Source of the DNA: Osedax fenrisi
Lineage: Eukaryota; Annelida; Polychaeta; Sabellida; Siboglinidae
Direction of reading: 5' to 3'
Assembly (NCBI GenBank): GCA_964019155.1
Contig: OZ025243.1
Coordinates: forward strand, 25,052,444 to 25,116,443
DNA: 64,000 bases
The notes under the pieces are model-generated. The model had not been told where the DNA came from. It worked only from the letters and a program-made list of their open reading frames with translations, and ran no database searches. Positions 37,381 to 50,099 of the stretch are shown piece by piece. A program made the translations under genes and the position numbers. Every line of letters starts with the position of its first letter. Positions within the stretch are counted from its first letter, which is position 1.

Positions 37381-39608
37381 AATAGTACATACATATATAA
37401 AAGCAAGACATATTTAGAATATTTATTTCGTTTATGAATTATATTATATAATGTCATATATATATTATTGGTCTATTATGAGTATATATATGTATACTTT
37501 TCATATATTGTGTACTATATATATATAAGTACTCCGCGCCTAACATCCCTCAGTATGTGTGTACGTGGCAAGCGTGGCCAACACATGTAGGTGATAGGGT
37601 AGCATACAGGTGACTCGAGGTGCCTATACACTGTAGAGCCTAGATATATTTACATACACACACACACACACACACACGAGCAGATAACTGATGGAGACAC
37701 CTCTGCAAACACTTCCTTTGATCTTCATCATTATTATACATAGTGCACACACACATTGTTATAATATATGTATTGTTGTTTTGGCAATCATCCAATGCAT
37801 ATTTATTAGATATCATAAATTATTTTACAATTTTGTATATTATATATATATGTATGTTTATAAAAAAGTTATTTAATGTTAAAATAATTTTAAAATACAT
37901 TAAAGTATATATGTATACATTAAGTATCTTTTTATACATAAATATGTGTACATTATATGCATTTTCAACACTTTATACCCTACTAGATATTTATTCAAGT
38001 ATATAAATATTCCTTAATGTGTCAATATTTTTTATTGAATTGATTTCAATGTACACAAAATTAAACATTACAGATTATTCATTCTAAATTGTTTTTATTT
38101 TGAACATTTAATAAATTTGTAACTATTTTTATGTTTATTTATATGTATATAAAGTTAAAAAAATTTAGTAATCAGTATATATATATTTATATATATACAG
38201 TACACAAATTAAATTAATATCATTTTCAATAATTTGAATATATTTTCTAAAATGAATATTAAAATTCTCAAGAAATTTTAATTGCATATATTCATTAATA
38301 AATTAGTATTTCTTCAGAATTCGACTGAATGTGGAAGAGTCTAATATGAGAATATTTTCTATATATATTTATAAACATTTAATCTAATATCTCTAATTGA
38401 TAATCTTAATACATTAAATATAATCTTATTTATAACATCACATAGTCATGGTTAATTTAATTAAATGATAATTACAATTAGATTATAGATTTATAATTGC
38501 AGTTACATATAAAAAATAATGGACCAATTTTAGAAACCAAGAATATATATAAATTTATTTTTAGTAATAATGTATTATATAAGTGGTTTACATTACTGTA
38601 ATTATATATCTTATATAATGAATTAACATATATTTATATTCACACTTAATGAGGATAGAAAGAGTACTAATTAATTACTTTATTTGAGCTATTTGATATA
38701 GAAATATATATTAGCAATAAAACACCCACAAATTAACCTGCATGTAATAGTGAGGTTGGATACTTTTGATTACAGATAATTATATAATAAATATGATTAC
38801 TAGATATCTCTATTCGTATTAAAACTAGACATATATTTAAAATAATAATAAAAATACTTTAAAATCACAGATAATTTAGATTTCCATATTCATAAATATA
38901 TAATTATTACATATAAAGAGAAATTAATATAATATAAATTAATAATAAAGAACAAATATTATTTTAAATATTTATTAATAAATAATAATTCAATTTATTA
39001 CAGTTTTAAATGCATTTTTAATTTTTATATATTTTCACTTGAGTTTCATTAAAAGTATAAAATGTCCTAGCAATTGAGCAGAATAGAAAAACTTTCGAAT
39101 GTACAGTAAACAGCTAATGATCAATAATTAACATGCGTTAAATAGGAGAGAATGGTACATATACACTACAACACATACGCTAAAAGTCGACACAATAAAA
39201 TAATAAATAATATGAGGTAATAATAGTAGTTAATTAATATAAATAGTTAAAAAGTTCCTCTATATACAAATAAAAAAAAATAAAAATAATATATATACAT
39301 ATACATTTGATCATAAAATACTCGTATTAATGTAAAAATTTGAAATACTAAATTAACAATATTCTTGTAATTTGGAGGTTTGGGAAGTTGATATAGTTAC
39401 AGCTTGCATAGTTTTGATATAAATAACATATACATATACATATACAGTGTACACATAGGATATAATAAAATGGATCGCTATATAAAAATGATAGTCACAT
39501 ACGCGGACGCGCATACATTTTCGGATATACATAACTACGTATGTATATGTATATAAACATATGATATAGTTTATAAAATGATAGTATTAATACACTTGTC
39601 GTATAAAG
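34920..39608. other. AT-rich region between the two genes
   Basis: Contains TA arrays (36064-36096, 36460-36480, 37343-37375), a decayed ACT/CTA microsatellite (36845-37045) and a CA run (37655-37677). No supported exon. The small open frames here are low-complexity Ile/Tyr-rich. Confidence 0.5.
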
Positions 39609-39693
39609 ATGATGGAAGGTGAGGCGCCAATCACGCCAGGATTCCGTCCAGTGTTGCCGGGGGACAGAGTAGAGACACTGCTCGGTATCTGTG
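39609..39693 (+). CDS. Unassigned putative first coding exon
   Basis: ATG ATG at 39609 opens MMEGEAPITPGFRPVLPGDR and then VETLLGIC, followed by a donor-like G|GTAATG at 39694. Composition is much less AT-rich than the surroundings. No family is recognised. If real, it starts a plus-strand gene that would run antisense into the 3' end of cyclin A. On the minus strand a different open frame exists, so strand is not certain. Confidence 0.35.
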
Positions 39694-39969
39694 GTAATGC
39701 GTAGACAATAAATAGACTACAATATAATAGTAATAATAGTAGTTAATTTAGACATTTAAATAATAGTAAAAATAATTGTCTAAAGTGTAATCAAATAGTA
39801 ATGTTAAATGTATAATAAAAAAAATAGGTATCTGTAGTAATACGTAGACAATAAATAGACCACAATATCATAATAATAATAATATTTAATTTAGACATTT
39901 AAATAATAGTAAAAATAATTGATTAAGTGTAATCAAATAGTAATGTTAAATGTATAATAAAAAAAAATA
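39684..39969. repeat. 143-bp tandem duplication
   Basis: 39684-39826 and 39827-39969 are near-identical, each beginning GGTATCTGTRGTAATRCGTA and ending in a poly(A)-rich run. Copy 1 includes the end and donor of the putative exon; copy 2 repeats the donor region as TGTAGTAATA. Confidence 0.9.
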
Positions 39970-40185
39970 TGTTTTTCAGTTTTGCTGAAGATTATAGTTA
40001 ATTGTATAATGATTTAAATATATTACAAATATAGTTAAATGGTAAACATGTGTATATATTTTCAGTATAGGATAATTGAGAATAGTATACATCACTGTGG
40101 ATAACAGTTAAAAGGTATAATATATATATATACATTTGATAATAAAGTATTTGTATAAATATAAAAATTGTAAATACTAAATGAA

Positions 40186-40356
40186 CTATATTCTTGTACA
40201 TCGACTAATGAGTGAGACTAACTTGGCATTCTTGTATTTATCTTGGAGTGACTGTTGAGGTATTTTTGTGATATTAAGGTATGCAGTGTGCAATGTTTTC
40301 AATTCCATTGCAAAGTCTTTGATAAAATACGTAGATTTCTCAGATATATTCCTAGA
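40186..40356 (-). CDS. CCNA: Cyclin A exon 8 (C-terminus)
   Basis: Residues 426-481: SRNISEKSTYFIKDFAMELK, TLHTAYLNITKIPQ and QSLQDKYKNAKLVSLISRC, then TRI and TAG at 40186-40188. QQS..KYK..K..VS at the end is the cyclin A C-terminal signature. No clear AATAAA is visible on this strand just downstream. Confidence 0.94.
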   Translation of the reverse strand, partial: SRNISEKSTYFIKDFAMELKTLHTAYLNITKIPQQSLQDKYKNAKLVSLISRCTRI

Positions 40357-41435
40357 CTGTAAAAATAATGCAAATGTTAAAAATAATTAACAATATATAA
40401 CTTATTTACATATATGATTGTATAACTATATTTAATAAATGTAATAGATTGTATTAATAATAATTTAAGTTTATTTGAATCATGTTTAAAATATTAACTT
40501 ATTTTTTAAATTCTAAAAATAAATTTAAATCAAATAAACATGCATATATTTATTTTATATACAATTTTTTGTAATCTATTTTTTCAAAAAGTTATATAAT
40601 ATAAAGTTAATTAATGACACATATGCTAATATATTGAAATCAATTAATAATTACTTAAAATCAATCATATAAAAATATTGAACCATTACTAACTATTGGG
40701 TGGATATTAAACTTTTATATATATTTAATATGAATAAAGTTATAAAAGATGAATCCTTACAATTATATTTAATAATAATTATTTAAATTATATATTACAT
40801 TATAATATATTTTATAATTTAATCTTTTTTCTAAATTTTGTTATGATCTACAAAATATTAAAAAAATAATTATTTGTCAACAAATATGTCGATATAATCT
40901 TCACTTTATAAATAAAATCATATAAAATGTAATTATTTTCAATGAAAATTTAAAAGTTGATTGTATATATTAAATTAATAAAAAATAATGAATTAATTTC
41001 TAGGTTATGGTATTAGGTAAATTTCATTCATTGCAATTAATAACTCTAAAATTATTGTATCTATATTTTGATGAGTTAAATTTTATAAAAAAAAAATTCT
41101 AATTAATTTCTTAATTAATAAATACAAAATAAAGAATTATTCATTAAATACATTTCACAATGAATATATAAATTCTACTTATATATACAAATACTTTATT
41201 AATGACATGAATAACAAAATAATATCTATTTAAAAAATAATATATTTTTTATATTTCATTAACTCTAAAATTAAATAAACTGATATACATGTTAAATACG
41301 TAGTTCAAAATTATATTTCCTATTTTTTCAATAATATAATATTTTTAATATATCAATTTAAATTTGTTATATTAATTTTTTATATTAATTAATTTAGTTA
41401 TTTATACTGAATAAATATATTATTAATATACAGTC

Positions 41436-41479
<44 letters not shown>

Positions 41480-44400
41480 TATATACATATAGTTACAAAC
41501 CCAAGGTTGTTGTTTTAGAGTGAAATTTGCTAAACAGACAGCAGATGCTGCAATCTTACTAGGTCGGAATACTATGAAAGCCTCCATGTCAAGAATTGTC
41601 ATTTCAATTAAGTACTATAAATTAACGATCATTAAATAAAATATTTAATATAATAAATATATATTAATTATACATAAATAAGATGATAAAATATGTTTAT
41701 ATGCTAAAAAATAGACTTTCACAATTTGCAAATTATTTAAAAGTTAAATTAATAATAATTTTTTTTAACATATACTTTTATTTAAAAAAGACAAAATAGT
41801 GTAATTTTGTATCCATATATTTCTTATTTATAATAAAAATAATATTTTAAGAAATTAACATTAAATTAACATAAATTAACTATAATATTAGTTTAACAAA
41901 CCATAGTTAAGAAGTATATTGTTGATTTATTAGTGTAGCCAAGATCCATGATAAACTTTTCAGCAAAACAATTACATGTGGGTGAACTCAAATCAAAATT
42001 TAAAACCTTTAATATTAGTTGTTCCATTCGTAGTACCTATTTAATATTTGCATACATTTTAGAAATTAATCATAAAATATATCAAATTTTTCTAGATATA
42101 TATTTATATGTATAATGTTAAACATACTAATTATTATGAAATTATTTGGCACATTTTTTTTTAAATATAAAAAATATATATATATATATTAGTTAAAAAT
42201 ATCAAATTAATTTTTTTTAAATATTTTTAAGAATATAATTTATATTCTATAAATATTGTAATCATCACTTTTAATTATATTATGTCTTTAACAAATATTT
42301 TAAATTTAAGAAAAAAATATTTTATTAATAAGTTTAATATTTTAAAATGTATCCATTTTTATTATGGATTATTAATATATAATAATATTTATATAATATA
42401 TTTAATTAATTTAAATAGATTAATAAATAATAAATTTATATTAATTATATAATTAAAATACATAGATATCTCTAAACTTATGTAATCAAAAAAAAATAAA
42501 AGAAAGTTAAATAAAACATTATAATTATTGTATATATTGACCTTAATGTATATATGATATGAATAAAATTAAAATATAAAATGATTAATAATTATATTAA
42601 GAACAGGATATTAGTTCATAGATCAAGTTAAATGGCATAATTAGTAAGAATTATAAAAACTGCAAATGTAAATAAATATAAATTTATATTTAAATATATA
42701 TATAAATTAATGTTATTGTCTTTGTGTGAATAGATTTCTAATCTTAACAAATTGAATATAAACAATATTCAAAGTATTTATATATATATATATATATATA
42801 TATAAATATAATTTATAAAATTTGTTCAAAGAGCAACCAATAATATTGTATATATACATTGTCATATAACATAAGAACACGAATATAAAATAACATGTGT
42901 GTGTGTATTGGTGAAAGTAAATGCATATGTGTGTGTAAACCTGTGATTTCGTATACGTGTCATCCGTAATGTAGACGAATTCATTAACTTCAGGGGGGTA
43001 AATCTCCTCATATTTTCTGTGTGGGTAAATGTAGGGTAATTGAACAATAATGATAATAAATTAATTAGCTTTCTATCGGTGTACATAATGTAAACATAGT
43101 AATTTGTTCTAGAGCGATATATGATGTATAAGTATACAGTATAATAAAAAGTAGGCATGTATATATGTATATTTATATATATATATATGAATGGGCGGTA
43201 TACATAATCTATAAAACATTATACATTTAAATAACATAGACACTCAGTGCAGTTAAAGTAAAAAAAGTTATTGAAAAGCATGTCATAGTTCAGATAGACA
43301 TTCCGAGTCTATAAATAGATCATCACCGATGCAACCATCAGAGACATCTAAACACGACCAATCACCGAACCCAAACAAGCAACAATTAATTAAGTAATAA
43401 ATTGTTAAGAAACGTAAACCCAAAGGCGCAAGCCATTTACTCTGATTGGTTATTACTGGTTGCCTCGTCGCCGTGCTAATTATAGAATCGTAAACAGGCA
43501 GATGTGTGACAGCGAATGAAAATAGAAAAAGAGCGCGAAAATTAATCTAGTAGCTAGCGTCGTATAGTATGTGTTAATTAATTTAAATAGCGCGTTTCCT
43601 CCACCATTAAAATATGTTAATTTGTTGCATAACCAATGTAGAGTGGCTATTTATAGATTATTGATATATTAATCATCGATTCAATCGGTTAGGCATTCAC
43701 TACAGAACACCGTGAGAAATTCACGTTATAATGACACATATATGTGTATACACTATACACATACTCTATACATATACACAAGTTTACATATATAAAATCG
43801 GACACGTATGTAAATGAACCTATATATATATATATATATATATACACAGTCAATAGAAACTCAGTGTGTTTACTGTAGTGGTGTGATAAACATACACACA
43901 TATAGTGAAATGAACAAAAGCTACTCGTAAATATATAGTGACCAGTCACTACGGTCAAAAGGCGCGCCTGTCAAAATATTTGATACTAAACACTTGAAGA
44001 AACTAATTACTATACGCGGTCTTATAAGACTTAAACTTACGCCGTATTCGTAAATAATACAATATCTGACCATGTAATTGAATTGAATAATATACGGTGT
44101 AATGATAAAATATGTATTATAAAAAATATATAAAATTTATATATTTTTTTAAATAATTAAAAACAGTTACACATAAAAAATTCTGAATATATTTATAAAA
44201 CTATATTAATATTTATATATTTATTAATATCCTATTAATATTGGATTAACATTAATATATTACACTTATTTTATATTCTTAATCAATTAAAAAAAAATAC
44301 TTTTTATTGAATCAAACATATATTATGTATTTATTACAAAATTATTAATTAAATAAAGAAAAATTATTAGATTAATGAATTATTAATATATAAAAAATAT

Positions 44401-46316
44401 TCTAATAAATTCAATAAAATTCATTCTAAAAAAATGTACTATTTACATGTTTAGTCTGGAGAATTAAGATGTTATGTAATTTTAAATACAATATTATTAA
44501 TAACTTTACATAAAAAACGTATACTTAATGGAAAATATTATACTTTTAATAAAAATGAATTATGCATTTTATAAAAATATACTCATTTTATAAATTATAA
44601 AAAATATTTATGTATTTATAATATAACATTTACACAGCATATTGATGAACCGAACGCAGCATATTGGTGGTGATTATAGTGCACGAGTGCCTGATACATC
44701 ATTATAGAGACAGATGGGGCGCTGCTATAGTAACTAACTATTAGTAGGTAGGTAGGTAGGGTAAAACTAACGACGCAAGGAATATAGCCGCAGTTCCCAA
44801 GAGTTGCAGTTTGCCGCGTAGAACAGACATCCTCGACAGAAAGCGATCGATGTAGTTGACGGCCAGAAACAGTGTCTCCCTCTGCAGTTTGTACTCTTCG
44901 GCGACCTCGATCAGCCAGTCTCCGAGGATGGTTCTCATCTGACCGGTGATGTCAGGCTGTTTGCCCATGTACGATGCCCGGCACAGGTTCCTAGTCTGAA
45001 ACACACGGGCTTAGGTTAAACATCGGGCAGAATGTGAATGTACGAATAATATTTATTTTACTTATATAACTATAAATAAATATCGAATACACGTGAAATA
45101 TGGACACAATCAAATATAGTTATATAATAAGTAAAAAAGGCACCTTTTAATAGAAAAATTCTCTGAGAAGACACCACAACAAATATATGTTTAGCTAAGT
45201 GATATATTTACATTATATATTATAACCAAGATAAATACTATAGATAATATATATATATATATTATGAATATATTGAAAGTAATAATAAATATTAAAAAAT
45301 AAATTAAATATAATGTGAATATGGTTATATTCATAGTACGCATTATTAACATTGAAATTATACATTATGTATAGAGTGTCAGATAATGTAGTTATTTGTA
45401 TTCATATGCATGTGAGGTTAATTAAACACAAACTGCTGTCAATAAAACATGAACAATGGATAATGACAAATGGCATTGTGTTGTGATGATATGGCTGGGA
45501 GATAAAAAGAACACATTAACATATTGTACTGTGCAACCATGATGGCATATGTTGTGTGTGTGTGTGGAGAGAGAGAGAGCAGACAATTATAGCTATCCAT
45601 TATCTAGGTCAGTTGTGTTCAATGTTATACCCAATGAATCATACCCTCATACCCGCAAAGTGAATATTAGCCCATTGATGTTAGTGTAAAAGAGGAGTTC
45701 GAGGTTAGAGACTAATAAAAGTAATAAAGTTGATGTTAAAATACCATTCACCAGGGCTTTGAATAATTTCACATTTAGGTGGTTCACAAAATGAGAAATA
45801 TAAACAATCCAGCGACTAGGGTTAAAGTGACTAGGGTTAAAGCAGCGAGAGCTAGAAGTGATGATTAGTGTTGACTAGATGCAGAGATAATTATAGAATC
45901 CGTAAAAATGTTAGTAGTTATATTGATTGTCATAAAAAATGTGCGCACGTGTAAGCCGGTATGGGCGTTATTTGCATATATACGATTTGTATATCATTGT
46001 TTAAACATGATTTAACATTGAAATGATAGATGTACACAGCAGTATATTTAGAATTAGTTTTACTAGTCCATTGAAATTCAAACTCAACACATGTTTAAGT
46101 ACTTTAGTCGAATTCTAATGATGCTATCAATTGATGCTATCATTTTAGTTAAATAGTTAAAACATAGTTTCTCGTAGATTATCATACACTTTATTCATTG
46201 GATTATATAGTAAGCCAATGAGCTTGTCGAAAATGTTTGTTTATATATTATATAATAAAGAATAATAAATAATGAGTTATTTTAGAAACAAAAAGAGTTT
46301 GTATACATATTACTTT

Positions 46317-46351
<35 letters not shown>

Positions 46352-47540
46352 ATTGAAACATGGTTTATAGACTACTTAATAATATATTTATAACTATATA
46401 TAAATATATATACGATGAATATATAAACCTCGGTTTTCTTGAGATAATCGTAGATACGGCCGGAGTAGTAAGGAACGTTCCACACGCGTTGCAGACTAGT
46501 TTGTACATCCTTCTGGTGTTGTTCCTTCCTCGCAAACTCCGCGCTGATCTGGTCGAGAGGGTCGTCTAGTTCCATTGGCTGACATCCTGCGGAGGTGAGA
46601 GGAAGGTGAGAGGGTGAATATCACCACCCCGGATGGATACCGGTGATCCCATACAAAGTTATTTCTCGGAGGGTGATATCGTGCTCAATGAAAACATATG
46701 GATATAGATAGTATAATTTAAACTAGGCACGAGATCACTTTTAACGAAATCACATCGAACAAGATCATTGGACACCACTAGCCCTATTACATCATTACAA
46801 ACTGACTACAGCATCGGTACGAGTTACGATGATATAGTTTTATAGTATTTTATAGTATATGTATATTACTTTAGAAAACAAAATATTTCATCATTTTTTT
46901 CTATTATTATAACTTTATAAATAATAATAATGTAGTAGGATACATTTTTATTTTCTGTTTTATGTCTTGTTTATATTATATAAGTATGATTGTTTCTACT
47001 ATAGGGCTTTAATATTGACTATTTTCACCCATAATATATATATATATATATATATACATGTGTGCGTACCTGTTGTAGTAGCGGTGGTACCGGTAGCGTG
47101 GAATGCCGACCGAGTGGATGGTTTCAGCACGTTAGCGGTGATATCGCCGAGAACGGGTCGCGAAGCAGCAACGACTACCGGTGGCGCCACCTTCTTGTTG
47201 GGTCGGCTGGCGTTGTTCACGTGTTGAGCGGTGACGTCTTGAAACACGCGTAGACCCCGGGGTCGAGGGGCGGCGACGGGGGCGTTAGAGAGGGCGGGTA
47301 CTCGGTGATGACCGATGACGTTGACGGAGGGTTGCCTTCGAGCCGCCATGCCCGGGGGGGCGCCGGGTTCGACGCCGCAAGTAACCGGAGCGAACGTCTT
47401 CTGAACGCAGAAATCTTTGGACGACGGACCGAGGTTCTGAGGTGATAACGCGGTGTGAAGGTACGAAATACGAGTTACGGGTCTAGGTCGGCGAAGCGTT
47501 ACTTTTATTATTGCATAAATATCGAGCATATTAGTTTACT

Positions 47541-47572
<32 letters not shown>

Positions 47573-49137
47573 CGTATAATAGAATGATAGGCGTGGATAG
47601 TGTTATCTCTCGCGCAATAATATATATTGATGTAAATAATTATTTTAAAATAGTAGAATTTACACTTCGCACGAAATAACCAAACCAAAAAAATCGCTGG
47701 TTAACAAAAAAACATTTTAAAAACATATTAAACATGATACTATATTGAAGTATTAATTTGCATAAATTGAATAGAACATTATTAGGTAACTAATTTAGTA
47801 CTAAATATGTAATGGTATTTTAGTTATAATATAATCATACATTTATATATATATTTAAAAATACTTTATATATATTATTTTAGTATTTTATTATTATTGA
47901 AGTATTTTATTAGTTCCTGGTGGAATAATATAGAAAATTAATATTATTAATATTTAACTAATACAAATTATTAACAGTACTATTACCATTAATAACAACA
48001 ATATTAAGTAATAGATATGATTGGATAGTATAATATTAAAAGAACTTGCCTAATAAAAAGACACTATTATATATAACAGTACTTGAAAATATGTTTAATA
48101 TAAGTATATATACTTATGAATTTATGGGCCACACACGATAGTATAAAACTAAGTTTTATATATAGAAAAATAAGTATTCATTTACAATATAATCATTTTA
48201 TAATATGATGGGAGGTTTGATCAATGACATTTACTTTAATAATAAACTACATACTCAATTGTTTAATATAGATTAACTAAATATAATGAATAAATGTTAA
48301 AATAAAACCAAACTAAACATGCTTACACAAATATATTAAATATAAAAAATGTTATTCCAATAAACTATTTTATTATATCATGTTTTAGAGTGGTTTTAAA
48401 ACTTTAATAAACAAACGTATTAGAATATATGTATATATATATAATATATAATACAATTTTCATAAAATTAAATATAAATAACTATAATCATTATTTTAAT
48501 CATCATTAATTTAAGGATGATTAAATTAAAAATTATTATAAGTCAATTAATTATTTTATATAAATTAATAATTACTGTAATTTTATAAATTAAACAGGAT
48601 TACAGACTATTATTATATATTAGTATGTCATATACAATATAAATATATATAAATTATATACATAATGAACCTTCATATTTACGAATATAAATAATAATAA
48701 ATATTAAATATTTATTAACCATGGTAACATAATTACGTTACTATGGTTAGCTTACACAATTATTTACATCGATTAGCATTTAAACCAAACACACATCTTG
48801 TAGTAAACAATCCAGCGACTTATGATCAGAGTTATCCGAACATTTCGTACGTTGTACATGCACGAGACGTACTCGAGTTAATTACATAAACGGTTATATT
48901 CAAATTCGCGTCATCTGCGCGTCGTCCGATGCTTACCTGTTTCTTACTCCGTGTGACCCCATTGTACGTCGATTGTACTCGAACTGTGTTCGTTATAGAC
49001 GACAAAGCTTGTCTCTTGCTAATTGGGATATTGTTATGTGCATTTTCACGTTTAATTTTCCGTAATGATGGGTTATTTTCTCTATCGTTAAAAATTTGAA
49101 ATGATTGTCTAGTATTAACATCGATAGTATTTGACAT
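40186..49137 (-). CDS. CCNA: Cyclin A, complete, 8 coding exons
   Basis: Exons in transcript order: 49137-48937, 47436-47070, 46586-46429, 44995-44772, 43016-42941, 42036-41902, 41614-41501, 40356-40186. Phases match at all seven junctions and give 481 residues plus TAG. Cyclin A binds CDK1/CDK2 to drive S phase and entry to mitosis. The disordered N-terminus carries two destruction-box candidates, RQALSSITN (42-50) and RPVLGDITAN (160-169), for APC/C-driven degradation. The N-terminal cyclin box contains MRTILGDWLIEVAEEYKLQ (262-280), NYIDRFLSRMSVLRGKLQL and KYEEIYPPEV. The second box contains VLRMEQLILKVLNFDLSSPT and the tail QQSLQDKYKNAKLVSL. Length is close to other animal cyclin A proteins. 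MRTIL in place of MRAIL is a small deviation in the substrate-docking patch. Confidence 0.95.
40357..41500. other. Cyclin A intron 7
   Basis: AT-rich with a (TA)n array at about 41441-41476. No other feature. Confidence 0.6.
41501..41614 (-). CDS. CCNA: Cyclin A exon 7
   Basis: Residues 388-425: YLIEMTILDMEAFIVFRPSK and IAASAVCLANFTLKQQPW. It matches the cyclin A second box (pattern YL.EL.L.D...Y..F.PS..A..A..LA). Acceptor AATTTATAG, donor TGG|GTTTGT (phase 0). Confidence 0.94.
41902..42036 (-). CDS. CCNA: Cyclin A exon 6
   Basis: Residues 343-387: VLRMEQLILKVLNFDLSSPT and CNCFAEKFIMDLGYTNKST, then IYFLTM. It links the two cyclin folds. Acceptor ATATTAAATAG, donor ATG|GTTTGT (phase 0). Confidence 0.94.
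42037..42940. other. Cyclin A intron 5
   Basis: AT-rich with a (TA)n at 42779-42804. No other feature. Confidence 0.6.
42941..43016 (-). CDS. CCNA: Cyclin A exon 5
   Basis: Residues 318-342: KYEEIYPPEVNEFVYITDDT and YTKSQ. It lies between ACCCACACAG and CAG|GTTTAC (phase 0). The open frame called across this place on the same strand is in another phase and is not the coding one. Confidence 0.95.
43017..44771. other. Cyclin A intron 4
   Basis: Holds the CCAAT/E2F-like island, a (TA)n at 43822-43843, a GGCGCGCC at 43961-43968 and an AT-rich 3' half. A GTAG-type run (44734-44760) lies just inside the donor. Confidence 0.6.
43310..43640. promoter_or_regulatory. CCAAT/E2F-like cluster in cyclin A intron 4
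   Basis: An island of mixed composition with a TATAAATA (43310-43317) and CCAAT (43358-43362). It also has ATTGG (43445-43449), an E2F-type GCGCGAAA (43533-43540), a second GCGCG (43590-43594) and CCAAT (43633-43637). This combination is typical of cell-cycle promoters. It lies inside the gene, so an internal promoter or intronic enhancer is inference only. Confidence 0.35.
44772..44995 (-). CDS. CCNA: Cyclin A exon 4 (cyclin box, MRAIL-like patch)
   Basis: Residues 243-316 plus two bases. It encodes YMGKQPDITGQMRTILGDWL and TLFLAVNYIDRFLSRMSVLR, then GKLQLLGTAAIFLA. These are near-diagnostic for cyclin A. Acceptor GTGTGTTTCAG, donor TC|GTTAGT (phase 2). Ser317 is completed by exon 5. Confidence 0.97.
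44996..46428. other. Cyclin A intron 3
   Basis: AT-rich; a short GTGTGTGTGGAGAGAGAG run at about 45553-45580 and (TA)n at 46321-46346. No coding signal. Confidence 0.6.
46429..46586 (-). CDS. CCNA: Cyclin A exon 3
   Basis: Residues 190-242: (G)CQPMELDDPLDQISAEF and VPYYSGRIYDYLKKTE. It corresponds to the segment leading into the N-terminal helix of cyclin A (pattern VP.Y...I..YL...E). Acceptor CACCTCCGCAG, donor GAG|GTTTAT (phase 0). Confidence 0.92.
46587..47069. other. Cyclin A intron 2
   Basis: Short intron with a (TA)n at 47034-47056 immediately inside the donor of exon 2. The plus-strand frames overlapping here are antisense shadows of the exons. Confidence 0.6.
47070..47436 (-). CDS. 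CCNA: Cyclin A exon 2 (disordered N-terminus, second D-box)
   Basis: Residues 68-189 plus one base. It starts after TTATCACCTCAG with NLGPSSKDFCVQKTF. It is rich in Pro, Ala and Val, and holds RPVLGDITAN at 160-169. The donor ACAG|GTACGC is phase 1. It is the GC-richest exon in the window. Confidence 0.9.
47437..48936. other. Cyclin A intron 1
   Basis: AT-rich, with (TA)n at 47547-47572. No other feature. Confidence 0.6.
48937..49137 (-). CDS. CCNA: Cyclin A exon 1 (start, first D-box)
   Basis: Residues 1-67. The ATG opens MSNTIDVNTRQSFQIFNDRE. RQALSSITN (42-50) fits RxxLxxxxN. The donor CAG|GTAAGC is near-consensus (phase 0). Reading on past it gives no cyclin-like sequence. Confidence 0.9.
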
Positions 49138-49321
49138 AATTTAAAAGGATAAAATGTGGCTACAATTTTTTATTTTATAATATGGCAATCATTTATAAAA
49201 TGATTTATTAGATATAATATATATTAAAAACTTTAAATTGATAAAAACATTACATATACGTCAAGTAACTATTAAAAATTAGTTGTGAATGAAAATGGTC
49301 GTTGACAATCAAAACTATAAT

Positions 49322-49389
49322 CTTGAAAATACGCGGTTAGGATTTGTATCCAATCAGTGAATAGCATTCTTCACGTGACTACTTTTATA
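49322..49389 (-). promoter_or_regulatory. Candidate cyclin A proximal promoter motifs
   Basis: About 185-250 bp upstream of the start codon lie CTTGAA (49322-49327), ACGCGG (49331-49336), CCAAT (49350-49354) and an E-box CACGTG (49372-49377). There is also a minus-strand TATAAAA (49383-49389). CHR-like TTGAA next to a GCGG core with a nearby CCAAT box recalls cell-cycle promoters of animal cyclin A genes. Motif order and orientation do not match them exactly, so this is suggestive only. Confidence 0.35.
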
Positions 49390-49473
49390 AACATTTGCAC
49401 ATGCATTCACAATAATACCCTATATATACAATAATACAATATATTACATTAATTACAAAGGATAACAACAACT

Positions 49474-49481
49474 ACCTATAT

Positions 49482-49537
<56 letters not shown>

Positions 49538-49570
49538 TTCCTATACGAAATTGTAATATATAAATATATA

Positions 49571-49628
<58 letters not shown>
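49474..49628. repeat. (TA)n arrays
   Basis: Two long TA runs (about 49474-49534 and 49575-49627) separated by a short unique segment. Confidence 0.95.
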
Positions 49629-49630
<2 letters not shown>

Positions 49631-50099
49631 CATTTATTACTAATTAGTAATATTAATATAATATTACTAATATTACCATTATATTATATAGGTATGCTAT
49701 CAAGTATATGTGTAACATCAATATTACAATCATAATCGATGCTCTTGAAATATATGGAGAAATATTTTAATATATATATATTGTTATGTACCTATAGGTT
49801 TGGTTTATATTATGTGTTAGCATGCTACTATTATTCTATTTTCTAAGGCATACACTTTATTTAAGTATATTATATTACTGTATTTATGAATATTAAATAA
49901 TATTACGTTATTATATACGTATAGGTATTATTACTACGTTTATTATATAAAATTTATAAACTTTTTAAAAATAAATCGTATAAAATACATAATGAAACAT
50001 ACAAAAACGTACTACATACGTACAAATATACTCACATACTCACACACACACACATGTTTATGTATGCGTGTGTGTAAAATCAGTAGCTAATCAATAATT

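Noticed and set aside
42862..43158. 98-residue minus frame over cyclin A exon 5
   Set aside because: Wrong phase. The coding frame is the 76-bp exon 42941-43016 giving KYEEIYPPEV.
46360..46569. Plus-strand frame over cyclin A exon 3
   Set aside because: Antisense shadow; the minus strand carries the conserved cyclin A residues.
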